From NCBI GenBank assembly GCA_045617525.1, contig JAZLIT010000039.1, positions 1 through 41,073 of the forward strand: a DNA stretch of 41,073 nt, written 5' to 3'. The translations under genes were made by a program, and so were the position numbers. The notes under the pieces were generated by a model. It did not search any database, was not told the DNA's origin, and worked only from the letters and a program-made list of their open reading frames with translations. This DNA comes from JAZLIT01 sp045617525 (lineage in GTDB: Bacteria > Bacillota > Bacilli > Bacillales_A > Planococcaceae). Shown piece after piece: positions 31,948 through 39,423 of this stretch (position 1 is its first letter; the number at the start of each line of letters is the position of its first letter).

Positions 31948-32118
31948 ATGGAATCATATATTTGGAAAACCATTTTAATCGTAAATTCAGCATTAGTGTT
32001 CCCTTGTGATGAATTTGCTAACCTAAACCCTGAAGATGGAATGCAAATTGCGACGCAAAAAAATGAACCCGAAGAAGGTATTGTTAAGATTGAGGAATCA
32101 ATCAAGCAGTATTTATAA
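31948..32118 (+). CDS. Doubtful small plus-strand ORF
   Basis: A 56-codon frame from the ATG at 31948, extendable to a TTG at 31864 (84 codons). It ends 3 bases before a strong terminator. Its product has a hydrophobic N-terminal stretch (TILIVNSALVFPC) and a hydrophilic, acidic C-terminus rich in Glu and Lys. No ribosome binding site is convincing and I recognise no family. It is the only candidate gene in the 528-base gap between dtpT and hflX. The terminator may simply belong to hflX. Confidence 0.25.
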   Translation: MESYIWKTILIVNSALVFPCDEFANLNPEDGMQIATQKNEPEEGIVKIEESIKQYL

Positions 32119-32120
32119 AA

Positions 32121-32160
32121 TAAAAAAGCTATTCACCTGAGGAGGTGAATAGCTTTTTTT
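32121..32160. terminator. Bidirectional terminator of hflX
   Basis: Perfect 17-bp stem (32122-32138 with 32143-32159, 4-base loop) with A at the left foot and seven T at the right. It starts 5 bases after the hflX stop on the minus strand and also closes the doubtful plus-strand frame. Confidence 0.85.
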
Positions 32161-32164
32161 GGCT

Positions 32165-33454
32165 TTATTTAGTTACCACATAATTTTCATACTTATTATA
32201 ATCCGCAAGCTTTACTTCTATATTTAGAAGCGTGCCACCTTCTTCATACTCCGTAGAGAAAATTGTGGCGTTTTCATTTAAATAAGAAACAACCGCACCT
32301 TGCTCATATGGAATCAGCATTTCACATGTCACATAATCCGAGAAAATTTGATGGCGAATTAGTTCAATTAACTCGTCTAAGCCTTTCCCTTCCTTCGCTG
32401 CAATCCAAATATTATCCCCACTCACTAATGGGTACATTACTTCTGCTAAATCCGATTTATTGTAAACGTAAAGTGTCGGGATATCAACAACGCCGACTGC
32501 TTTTAATGTCTCGTTGGTCACGTCCATCATAAAGCGATACTCTTCATTTGAAACGTCTACAACATGTAAAAGTAGATCTGCCTCGCGCGCTTCTTCTAAT
32601 GTAGAACGGAATGCCTTTACAAGATGATGCGGTAGCTTACTGACAAACCCAACTGTATCTGTAAGTAAGAATGATTTATTATCTGGCAGCTCAATATTAC
32701 GTACACTCGTTTCAAGCGTTGCAAATAGCATATCTTTTTCAAATACTTGCTTATTATCGTCTTGCCCAATCTTCATTAATAACTGGTTCATGATTGTAGA
32801 TTTACCAGCATTTGTGTAGCCCACAATAGAAACAACTGGAACTTCATTTTTACGACGTTGCTTACGCTGTGTTTCACGTTGCTCTTTTACTTCGATTAAA
32901 TCATGCTTAATTTTTGAGATTTGATCCTCAATTTTACGACGGTCTAGCTCGAGCTTTGTCTCACCAGCACCACGGTTTTTAAAGCCTCCGCCCGTACCTC
33001 CACCCTGTCTTGAAAGAGAAGCATGTAAGCCCACTAAACGCGGCAACATATATTGAAGTTTTGCCAATTCTACCTGTAATTGTGCCTCTCGCGTTTTTGC
33101 ACGGCGGCTAAAAATATCAAGAATTAACATAGTGCGGTCGATTACCTTACACTCAAGGTCACGCTCTAGGTTACGGATTTGTGAGGGAGATAATTCATCA
33201 TTAAAGATCACTAAGTTTGCATCCGCTTCATCATAAAATGCTTTAATTTCTTGAATCTTCCCCGTACCTACATAATGCGAACCTGTTACGCGCTCTAAAT
33301 TTTGCGTGACGGTGCCTACTACCTCAACATTTAATGCGTCTGCTAAGTTAGCAAGTTCTTCCATTGTATACGTGAAGTGCTCGTTTTTTTTTAAGTTAAC
33401 GCCGACTAAAATACAGCGCTCATGTAATACATCTACATCTTTTAAATTCGTCAA
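32165..33454 (-). CDS. hflX: Ribosome-associated GTPase HflX
   Basis: A 429-residue OBG/HflX-type GTPase that binds the 50S subunit and rescues or splits stalled ribosomes. The N-terminal HflX domain is followed by a coiled linker containing GGGTGGGFKNRGAGETKLELD. The G domain then has G1 GYTNAGKST, G3 DTVGF and G4 NKSD, and a short C-terminal domain ends the protein. No ATG is available: AAAGGAG lies 10 bases before a TTG at 33452-33454, which I take as the start (alternative start codon). It is divergent from the methyltransferase gene. Confidence 0.93.
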   Translation of the reverse strand: MTNLKDVDVLHERCILVGVNLKKNEHFTYTMEELANLADALNVEVVGTVTQNLERVTGSHYVGTGKIQEIKAFYDEADANLVIFNDELSPSQIRNLERDLECKVIDRTMLILDIFSRRAKTREAQLQVELAKLQYMLPRLVGLHASLSRQGGGTGGGFKNRGAGETKLELDRRKIEDQISKIKHDLIEVKEQRETQRKQRRKNEVPVVSIVGYTNAGKSTIMNQLLMKIGQDDNKQVFEKDMLFATLETSVRNIELPDNKSFLLTDTVGFVSKLPHHLVKAFRSTLEEAREADLLLHVVDVSNEEYRFMMDVTNETLKAVGVVDIPTLYVYNKSDLAEVMYPLVSGDNIWIAAKEGKGLDELIELIRHQIFSDYVTCEMLIPYEQGAVVSYLNENATIFSTEYEEGGTLLNIEVKLADYNKYENYVVTK

Positions 33455-33656
33455 ATTGCTCTCGCTCCTTTAAATACTAGCTATGTGCATCTATCGTAAC
33501 ATATATTCCCGTAATATTAGAAATATAGCCATTTTTTACAGAAGCATAAGATACTCTTCGCAAGTATTTTAAATACCTATTTTGCATTGCTTCATTCACA
33601 GGTTTTCCCCAAACTATGTTAAACTTATGCCAATTATATTTAGAAGGACGGTACTT

Positions 33657-34808
33657 ATGGAATTTATAGAAATGAAAGCACAATTTTTAGCGTTAATGCA
33701 TAGTAAAACGTTATTACAAGCAACAATTAGCCAGCCCCGCCTTAAATCAAATGAGCTTAAACGTGTTAAATGTAAGCCAATCGAATTAAAGGGGCAGTAC
33801 TTAATTCAGCTTGAATACCAATACGAGCGCATTTTAAAGCATGAGAATATAGTATTGGAAGATTTCGATGCAAAACTTGATACTTTATTAGAGCAATTCC
33901 GTCAAATTCATGCAGAGTTTTCTGAGCAAACGGTTCAAGTTCAACTTTCAAAGAAAAATAAAGTGCTTTGGAAATCAGATCAACAAGCAACAGCAAAACA
34001 GGTAGATTTATCTCATAACCGCAAAAAACAATACTTATTAGATACAGATAAACCCTATCCTTTTTTAATTCGACTAGGCGTTCAAACAGAGGATGGAAAA
34101 GTAAAGAAGCAAAAGTTCGATAAGTTTAAGCAAATTAATCGCTTCCTAGAATTTATTGATGATTCACTAAAACATTTGCCGACAGATCGTCAAATTCGTA
34201 TTTTAGATTTCGGGTCAGGAAAATCCTACTTAACTTTTGCCCTGTATCACTATTTAAAAGTTGAGAAAGGTCTGGATATACGTGTTACTGGACTTGACTT
34301 AAAGAAGGAAGTAATCGAGGAATGTAACCGAATTGCCAAAGATCTAGCCTATAATGATTTAGAGTTTTTAGTGGGTGATATTAATGATTACAACGATGAG
34401 CAATCTATTGACATGGTTGTTACACTGCACGCTTGTGACGTTGCAACTGATATGGCGTTAGCACGCGCAGTTCGCTGGGGTGCAAAAGTTATTTTAAGCG
34501 TCCCTTGCTGCCAGCATGAACTGAATCGCCAATTGAACACACCTGCACTTGATGTTATGCTGCAACACGGCCTAATTCGCGAACGTTTTGCTTCACTTGC
34601 GACGGACTCAATCCGCGCTCAAATTTTAGACCTTGTCGGCTATGAAGCTCAGTTACTAGAATTCATCGACATGGAGAACACACCGAAAAACATTTTAATT
34701 CGCGCTTATTATACAGGCAAACCTGCAAGCGCAGAAAAACGCGCACAGTATGATCAATTTGTGCAATTTTTAAATGCTAAACCGTTTCTACAAAACGAAC
34801 TATTATAG
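33657..34808 (+). CDS. SAM-dependent methyltransferase (Methyltransf_32-like)
   Basis: A 383-residue protein. The first 150 residues are helical and charged without a recognised domain. Then comes a class I Rossmann methyltransferase: motif I ILDFGSGKSYLTFAL (about residues 182-196), the acidic end of beta-2 in VTGLDLKKE, LHACDVATDMA (about 257-267) and VPCCQHEL (about 282-289). The HACD and PCCQH segments resemble the Methyltransf_32/GSTCD group, predicted to modify RNA; the real substrate is unknown. The frame opens at 33582, but GAAGGA lies about 9 bases before the ATG at 33657. Monocistronic. Confidence 0.85.
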   Translation: MEFIEMKAQFLALMHSKTLLQATISQPRLKSNELKRVKCKPIELKGQYLIQLEYQYERILKHENIVLEDFDAKLDTLLEQFRQIHAEFSEQTVQVQLSKKNKVLWKSDQQATAKQVDLSHNRKKQYLLDTDKPYPFLIRLGVQTEDGKVKKQKFDKFKQINRFLEFIDDSLKHLPTDRQIRILDFGSGKSYLTFALYHYLKVEKGLDIRVTGLDLKKEVIEECNRIAKDLAYNDLEFLVGDINDYNDEQSIDMVVTLHACDVATDMALARAVRWGAKVILSVPCCQHELNRQLNTPALDVMLQHGLIRERFASLATDSIRAQILDLVGYEAQLLEFIDMENTPKNILIRAYYTGKPASAEKRAQYDQFVQFLNAKPFLQNELL

Positions 34809-34822
34809 GACCTATTTTATAT

Positions 34823-34864
34823 AAAAGGAGCAACTTCGTGGTACTAGCGAAGTTGCTCTTTTCT
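34823..34864 (+). terminator. Terminator of the methyltransferase gene
   Basis: Stem AAAAGGAGCAACTTCG/CGAAGTTGCTCTTTT (34823-34838 with 34848-34862, one G-T pair), followed by TTC. Confidence 0.8.
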
Positions 34865-34902
34865 ACATATTTCGACAAATTTCTTGCTACCCACTCTATT
34901 TT

Positions 34903-35106
34903 TTAACAATTATTTACAAGTATTATTTACACATTACAATATGAAATGATTGTAACAAACGCCCTAGGAAAATATTGTAATTCTATTAAAAATACATCAA
35001 TTATACTCTTTTAATCATAATAACGTTATATTTAATCTAAGGAATCTCACATCACTTTGTAAATAGATTGTAAATGAATTCGACTCTATTATTACAGGAA
35101 TGTAAA
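34903..35106. promoter_or_regulatory. Pho-box-like repeats upstream of ykaA-pit
   Basis: TGTAAA at 35058-35063 and 35069-35074 (TTTACA-N5-TTTACA on the minus strand) fit the PhoP-box spacing. A further TGTAAA is at 35101-35106, near the same helical phase. Plus-strand TTAACA (34903) and TTTACA (34913, 34926) lie farther up. The region is very AT-rich, so chance must be considered. No gene was found in this 349-base gap. Confidence 0.4.
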
Positions 35107-35150
35107 TTTTACTATTATGAACGCAAAAATAAGTTAAATTCATTTTTTTC

Positions 35151-35159
35151 TGCTATGAT
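35151..35159 (+). promoter_or_regulatory. Extended -10 promoter of ykaA-pit
   Basis: TGCTATGAT combines an extended TG with a -10 TATGAT (35154-35159). There is no good -35 at the right distance, which fits a promoter that relies on the extended -10 or an activator. Expected start is near 35166; GAGGAGG precedes the ATG at 35212. Confidence 0.45.
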
Positions 35160-35211
35160 TGGTACTGTTGATATTTCAAATACTTTTACTTAATATAGAG
35201 GAGGCAATCCC

Positions 35212-35832
35212 ATGTTTAACTCAAGAAAAAAAGATCCTTTCTTTTCAGCGCTTCATAAAATTGCTGAAAATATGCGTGAAGCGGTACACTATGCAAATGA
35301 CTTCCGTATCCTAAGCGTTACAGATTTAAAAGAAGTAAGTATTAAAATGAAAAATTATGAAACTGCTGGTGACAAATTAATCCACGAGCTAATTGTAATG
35401 CTTAACAAATCATTTATGACACCAATCGAACGCGAGGATATTTTAGCCTTAGCAATTAAAATGGATGATATTTTAGATGGAACTGAAGGTTGTATTGCTC
35501 ACTTTGAAATGTTCTCTCTTATTGAAATTGATGAATCTATGCGCGATTTCTTAAGTTACATTGTGAAGTCAGCTGACGAAATTGTAAAAGCAATGGATTT
35601 ACTAATTAAAAAGGATTTAGTTGGAATGCGCCAACATGCAATCTTAATTAAAGATTACGAACGCGAATGTGATGAAGTATTACGTTCTTCAATCAAACAA
35701 TTATTCTTAAATGAAAAAGATCCAATTCGTTTAATCAAATTTAAAGATATTTATGAGCAATTAGAAGAAATTGCTGACTATTGTCAAAACGTAGCGAACA
35801 CAATCGAAACTATTATTATGCGTAACGCGTAG
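35212..35832 (+). CDS. DUF47/PhoU-like phosphate transport accessory protein (YkaA)
   Basis: A 206-residue, all-helical protein of the DUF47 family, structurally like PhoU. It begins MFNSRKKDPFFSALHKIAENM and carries the acidic helix segments typical of metal-binding PhoU-like bundles (REDILALAIKMDDILDGTEG; YEQLEEIADYCQNVANTIE). DUF47 genes are nearly always next to Pit transporters and are thought to modulate them. Here pit follows 16 bases downstream, so the pair is an operon. GAGGAGG precedes the ATG. Confidence 0.9.
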   Translation: MFNSRKKDPFFSALHKIAENMREAVHYANDFRILSVTDLKEVSIKMKNYETAGDKLIHELIVMLNKSFMTPIEREDILALAIKMDDILDGTEGCIAHFEMFSLIEIDESMRDFLSYIVKSADEIVKAMDLLIKKDLVGMRQHAILIKDYERECDEVLRSSIKQLFLNEKDPIRLIKFKDIYEQLEEIADYCQNVANTIETIIMRNA

Positions 35833-35848
35833 TAGCGAGGTACTAAAG

Positions 35849-36865
35849 ATGGAAACGATATTATTAATTACTATAGCCGTTGTAATCTTTGCGCTTGCAT
35901 TTGACTTTATTAATGGATTCCATGATACAGCAAATGCAATCGCAACAAGTGTTTCGACACGTGCACTTCCACCACGTGTTGCTGTATTAATGGCAGCAAT
36001 TATGAACTTCATCGGAGCATTAACATTCGTTGGTGTTGCAAAGGCAATTGCTCAGGACATTGTAGATCCGTTCTCTTTAAATGCTTTTGATGGTGATGTA
36101 ACAGGGTCAATCGTTATTTTAGCTGCGTTACTTTCAGCTATAACTTGGAATTTGGTGACTTGGTACTATGGTATTCCTTCAAGTTCATCTCATACGTTAA
36201 TCGGTTCAATTGCAGGTGCTGCTATTGCTGCTGGTGGCTTTGCGATTTTAAACTATGAAGGATTCTCAGCCATTCTAATTGCTTTATTGGCTTCTCCATT
36301 CATTGCATTAGCAATTGGATTTATGGTCATGTCGCTTTTTAAAGTATTATTTAGAAACATGCCTTTATACAAAACGAATAAAGGCTTCCGTACACTGCAA
36401 ATTTTTACTGCGGCAGTTCAATCTTTTACACACGGTACGAACGATGCACAAAAAGCGATGGGTATTATTACAATGGCCTTAATCGCTGCTGGTTTGCAAA
36501 CTTCTGACGATGTACAAGGCTGGGTTCGATTTGCCTGTGCACTTGCAATGGGTCTAGGAACTTCTATTGGTGGTTATAAAATCATCAAAACAGTTGGTGG
36601 TAAAATCATGAAAATCCGCCCAATTAGTGGAGCAGCAGCTGACCTTTCTTCTGCAACCGTAATTTTTGGGGCTACACTGATCCATCTACCAGTTTCAACT
36701 ACACATGTAATTTCATCTGCAATTATGGGTGTAGGTTCAGCACAACGTGTAAAAGGTGTTCGATGGGGCACTGCACGTAAGATGGTATTAACTTGGATTA
36801 TTACAATTCCAATTTCAGCTGTGATGGCAGCTATCTTCTATACAATTTTAAGTTTATTCTTCTAA
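35849..36865 (+). CDS. pit: Low-affinity inorganic phosphate transporter, Pit family
   Basis: A 338-residue PiT-family symporter of metal-phosphate with protons (or phosphate with cations). The two inverted signature repeats are visible: FDFINGFHDTANAIATSV near the start and SFTHGTNDAQKAMGIITM in the second half, each in the GxNDxxxA arrangement. PSSSSHTLIGSIAGAA and PVSTTHVISSAIMGVG are the matching re-entrant serine/threonine loops. About ten membrane helices. It is cotranscribed with the DUF47 gene and ends at a strong terminator. Confidence 0.94.
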   Translation: METILLITIAVVIFALAFDFINGFHDTANAIATSVSTRALPPRVAVLMAAIMNFIGALTFVGVAKAIAQDIVDPFSLNAFDGDVTGSIVILAALLSAITWNLVTWYYGIPSSSSHTLIGSIAGAAIAAGGFAILNYEGFSAILIALLASPFIALAIGFMVMSLFKVLFRNMPLYKTNKGFRTLQIFTAAVQSFTHGTNDAQKAMGIITMALIAAGLQTSDDVQGWVRFACALAMGLGTSIGGYKIIKTVGGKIMKIRPISGAAADLSSATVIFGATLIHLPVSTTHVISSAIMGVGSAQRVKGVRWGTARKMVLTWIITIPISAVMAAIFYTILSLFF

Positions 36866-36873
36866 AACAATTT

Positions 36874-36911
36874 GTGCCGAGTAGCTTTATAAAAGCTACT
36901 CGGCACTTTTT
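36874..36911. terminator. Bidirectional terminator between pit and mhqD
   Basis: Perfect 15-bp stem GTGCCGAGTAGCTTT/AAAGCTACTCGGCAC (36874-36888 with 36892-36906) followed by TTTTT. Convergent genes on both sides. Confidence 0.85.
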
Positions 36912-36917
36912 CTATAC

Positions 36918-37520
36918 TTATTTTAAATTATCTTCATACCATTGCTTCGCTGCTTGAACTTCAGGCATTGTTAATTGATGACCGAAGTTAAACCAATCCA
37001 CATGTACACTCGCTCCAGCTGCAGTTAGCATCACCTGAAGTCCTTCTGATTCTTGAGGTGGACACATCCTATCATTCGTCCCTGCGCCAATCCATACATC
37101 CACCCCTACTAATGAAGGTAGCGTTGCTTCACGATCTGGAATCATTGGATGATGTAATAATACCGCGCGTAAGGCATCTTTTTTATAATACATCATCGCA
37201 GCCGCAATGTTTGCACCGTTTGAGTAACCAATTGCAACCACATCCGCACGATCAAATTCATAGTTCGTTGCTGCTTCTTCTAAGAAATCATAAAGTTCAT
37301 CTGTACGGAAACGTAAGTCCTCCATATCAAATATTCCGTCCGCAATACGGCGGAAAAAGCGTGACATCCCCTGTTCAAGAACATTACCGCGAACACTTAA
37401 AACATTCGCTTCTGCATCGATTTCAGTTGCTAGACCTAGTAAATCCTGTTCTGTTCCACCTGTGCCGTGAAGCATTAATAACGTACGATTTGAAGTACCT
37501 TTTTTATATACATGTTGCAT
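36918..37520 (-). CDS. mhqD: Alpha/beta hydrolase, MhqD-like carboxylesterase
   Basis: A 200-residue hydrolase of the phospholipase/carboxylesterase group. The catalytic triad is readable: Ser100 in GYSNG, Asp150 in GTNDRMCPP and His181 in FGHQL; the oxyanion region is LMLHGTGGTEQDLLGL. It resembles B. subtilis MhqD, a hydroquinone-induced esterase of the MhqR regulon. The upstream region supports this: a near-consensus promoter is followed directly by a perfect 18-bp palindrome of MhqR-box type. AGGGGG lies 8 bases before the ATG. It is downstream of a gene of unknown function on the same strand. Confidence 0.85.
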   Translation of the reverse strand: MQHVYKKGTSNRTLLMLHGTGGTEQDLLGLATEIDAEANVLSVRGNVLEQGMSRFFRRIADGIFDMEDLRFRTDELYDFLEEAATNYEFDRADVVAIGYSNGANIAAAMMYYKKDALRAVLLHHPMIPDREATLPSLVGVDVWIGAGTNDRMCPPQESEGLQVMLTAAGASVHVDWFNFGHQLTMPEVQAAKQWYEDNLK

Positions 37521-37540
37521 AAAAATAGCCCCCTAAATTT

Positions 37541-37587
37541 TATCTTGAATTCAAGATAATTATAGGGGGCTGCAATTTGAAAGTCAA
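37541..37587 (-). promoter_or_regulatory. mhqD promoter with MhqR-type operator
   Basis: Minus strand: -35 TTGACT (37582-37587), exactly 17 bases, -10 TATAAT (37559-37564). Directly downstream, covering the expected transcription start, is the perfect palindrome TATCTTGAATTCAAGATA (37541-37558), which differs from the B. subtilis MhqR box by a symmetric pair of bases. An outer AGCCCCCT/AGGGGGCT dyad (37527-37534, 37564-37571) surrounds it. Confidence 0.7.
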
Positions 37588-37597
37588 TTAATGGATG

Positions 37598-38062
37598 TTA
37601 TTTCTTCTGACGAAATCCTTCTTCACGTAAATAATCCAATGCTGATTCACGTGTACCGAATGAATCCTCTAAATTCCCTTGGAAATAAATATCCCATGAA
37701 CGTTTATTATGGATTAACTCAAGCTCTGTGCCATGCGGTGCTTTCCAAATTTCAATCGTCGGTCCAGCATCAATTACTTCTTCAGATAAATACTGGATTG
37801 AATCCTCCAGAATTTCACGGAAAGCTGCCTCACTATAGTCACGGATATTAACTAAGCCTTTGTCACTTGCTTCTTTTTCATATTTCAAAAGATCACCAAC
37901 AAAGACAAAACCATTACCGTTCGGATGTAGTTTCTCTACAACGATTGATTTTTCATATAGCGTCTCTTCAAAGTGATAGTTTACTCGCTTTAATGAGATT
38001 TCCTTTTTTATTAGTTGAGGGAATTCCTCGATGATTTGTTGTTTTTGTTCAAATGTTAGCAT
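37598..38062 (-). CDS. Conserved-looking protein of unknown function
   Basis: A 154-residue soluble protein that I do not recognise. It is acidic, mixed alpha/beta, with no signal peptide, membrane helix or cysteine cluster. It begins with a helical MLTFEQKQQIIEEFPQLIKK, has a beta-rich middle (NGFVFVGDLLKYE), a helix with REILEDSIQYLSEE, and a C-terminal strand-helix unit ending in Arg/Lys. GGAGC precedes the ATG at a good distance and codon use resembles its neighbours, so it is a real gene. It has no terminator of its own and may read into mhqD, whose promoter lies within 20 bases of its stop. Confidence 0.7.
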   Translation of the reverse strand: MLTFEQKQQIIEEFPQLIKKEISLKRVNYHFEETLYEKSIVVEKLHPNGNGFVFVGDLLKYEKEASDKGLVNIRDYSEAAFREILEDSIQYLSEEVIDAGPTIEIWKAPHGTELELIHNKRSWDIYFQGNLEDSFGTRESALDYLREEGFRQKK

Positions 38063-38122
38063 TTTCTGCTCCTTTACATCACACTTTTTTCTTTCACTAG
38101 TATAACATTGATAGCTTGAATC

Positions 38123-38161
38123 AAAAAGGGAAGCTACTCACACCCTGCTGAGTTGCTTCCC
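38123..38161 (-). terminator. Terminator of the AI-2E-family gene
   Basis: Minus-strand stem GGGAAGCAACTC/GAGTAGCTTCCC (38150-38161 with 38128-38139, one mismatch), followed by TTTTT. Starts 6 bases after the stop. Confidence 0.75.
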
Positions 38162-38166
38162 TACCT

Positions 38167-39246
38167 TTAAATATTTTTCGTGGCTGTTTCTTTAATATTC
38201 TTCCATTCATGATAAATATTCTTCACAATTACTTTTAATACTGCATACGTTGGAATCGCAATTATAATGCCGATAAACCCTGCAATATTACCTGCTGCAA
38301 GCACTAATGATATAACCGTTAATGGGTGAATATCTAATGATTTCCCCATAATATTTGGTGTAATTAAGTTACTTTCAATTTGCTGCGCCACTAACGTAAT
38401 CAGCAAAACCCAAATAATGTCCGATGGATCTGAAACGATCGCGACAATTAATGCTGGCGCTAAAGAAATCCACGGTCCAATAAACGGAATCATATTCATA
38501 AAGAATGCAAAAATCGCTAATAGCAGTGCATATTCTAGACCAATAATTAAATAACCAATAAATATCATTAATGCTAAAAGGAAACTAATTAGTACCTGTC
38601 CTTGTACATAGTTACGCAAAGCGTGGTCGATATCTTCTAATGTTTCCTTCATCCAAGTACGACGCTCACCCGAAAATAGCCCGTAAATATTCGGTGCAAA
38701 TCTCTCGTGATCTTTCAGCATGAAGATGAAGAAGAAGGGTACTAAAATTATTGTAAACGTGGCCGTAACTGCCCCACTCACGAATGAGTAAATCCACTTG
38801 CTCGCTGTAACTGTAATTTCTTGAATTGAGTTCGCAATTGAATCGATAAACTCCTCCACTTGTGGTGGTAAACTATCTTTATTATCAATGACATAATCCG
38901 TTGTCTCTTGAATTTTCAACGCAATCGTCGGTGAATTTTCCACAAGATTATTTATTTGCTTCGAAATTGGATCGCCAATTAATAATAAGAATCCGACGAC
39001 TAACCCAATCAAAACAATAATAATCGTTATTAGGCTCCCCCATCTAGGCATACCCCTTTTCTCTAACAGCCTTTGCAATGGCACTGAAATATAGAAAAGA
39101 ACGCCTCCTAATAATAGTGGGATTAATATCGTTTTAAATATAATTACTAGTGGATTAAATATCCACTGTATCTCGATAAAATATTTCAGTATTAATAGAC
39201 TTAATAATATGGCTATTCCCGATTGAAACCATAATTTTTTTGTCAT
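38167..39246 (-). CDS. AI-2E-family transporter (UPF0118, YueF/YtvI-like)
   Basis: A 359-residue membrane protein of the AI-2 exporter superfamily, with two N-terminal helices, a large extracytoplasmic or helical loop (about residues 95-160) and five to six C-terminal helices. Typical marks are GGVLFYISVPLQRLLEKRG, the FFFIFMLKDHERF segment, MNMIPFIGPWISLAPA and the later ITPNIMGKSLDIHPLTVI. Some members export autoinducer-2, others act as Na+/Li+-H+ antiporters; which applies here is unknown. The frame is open from 39285, but AAGGGAG lies about 8 bases before the ATG at 39244-39246. Monocistronic. Confidence 0.85.
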   Translation of the reverse strand: MTKKLWFQSGIAILLSLLILKYFIEIQWIFNPLVIIFKTILIPLLLGGVLFYISVPLQRLLEKRGMPRWGSLITIIIVLIGLVVGFLLLIGDPISKQINNLVENSPTIALKIQETTDYVIDNKDSLPPQVEEFIDSIANSIQEITVTASKWIYSFVSGAVTATFTIILVPFFFIFMLKDHERFAPNIYGLFSGERRTWMKETLEDIDHALRNYVQGQVLISFLLALMIFIGYLIIGLEYALLLAIFAFFMNMIPFIGPWISLAPALIVAIVSDPSDIIWVLLITLVAQQIESNLITPNIMGKSLDIHPLTVISLVLAAGNIAGFIGIIIAIPTYAVLKVIVKNIYHEWKNIKETATKNI

Positions 39247-39382
39247 ATTCTCAACTCCCTTTCTCGTATTCTCTTTATAAACCACATATTTAATATGTAT
39301 AGTCTTCCCATTTACCTAAAATGTAATCTATGTTATTGGAAACTAATTCAATTATAGCAATAAAATTTAATTGTATACTATT

Positions 39383-39412
39383 AAAAAGAACGGATTCCAC
39401 TTCGTGAAATCC
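39383..39412 (-). terminator. Terminator of the oligopeptidase gene
   Basis: Minus-strand stem GGATTTCAC/GTGGAATCC (39404-39412 with 39392-39400, 3-base loop) followed by GTTCTTTTT; further weak pairing extends its base toward the stop codon. Confidence 0.7.
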
Positions 39413-39423
39413 ATTCCGTCTAA

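Noticed and set aside
37058..37522. A 154-codon plus-strand frame opposite mhqD
   Set aside because: His/Leu/Ser-rich shadow of a gene whose catalytic triad is intact on the other strand.
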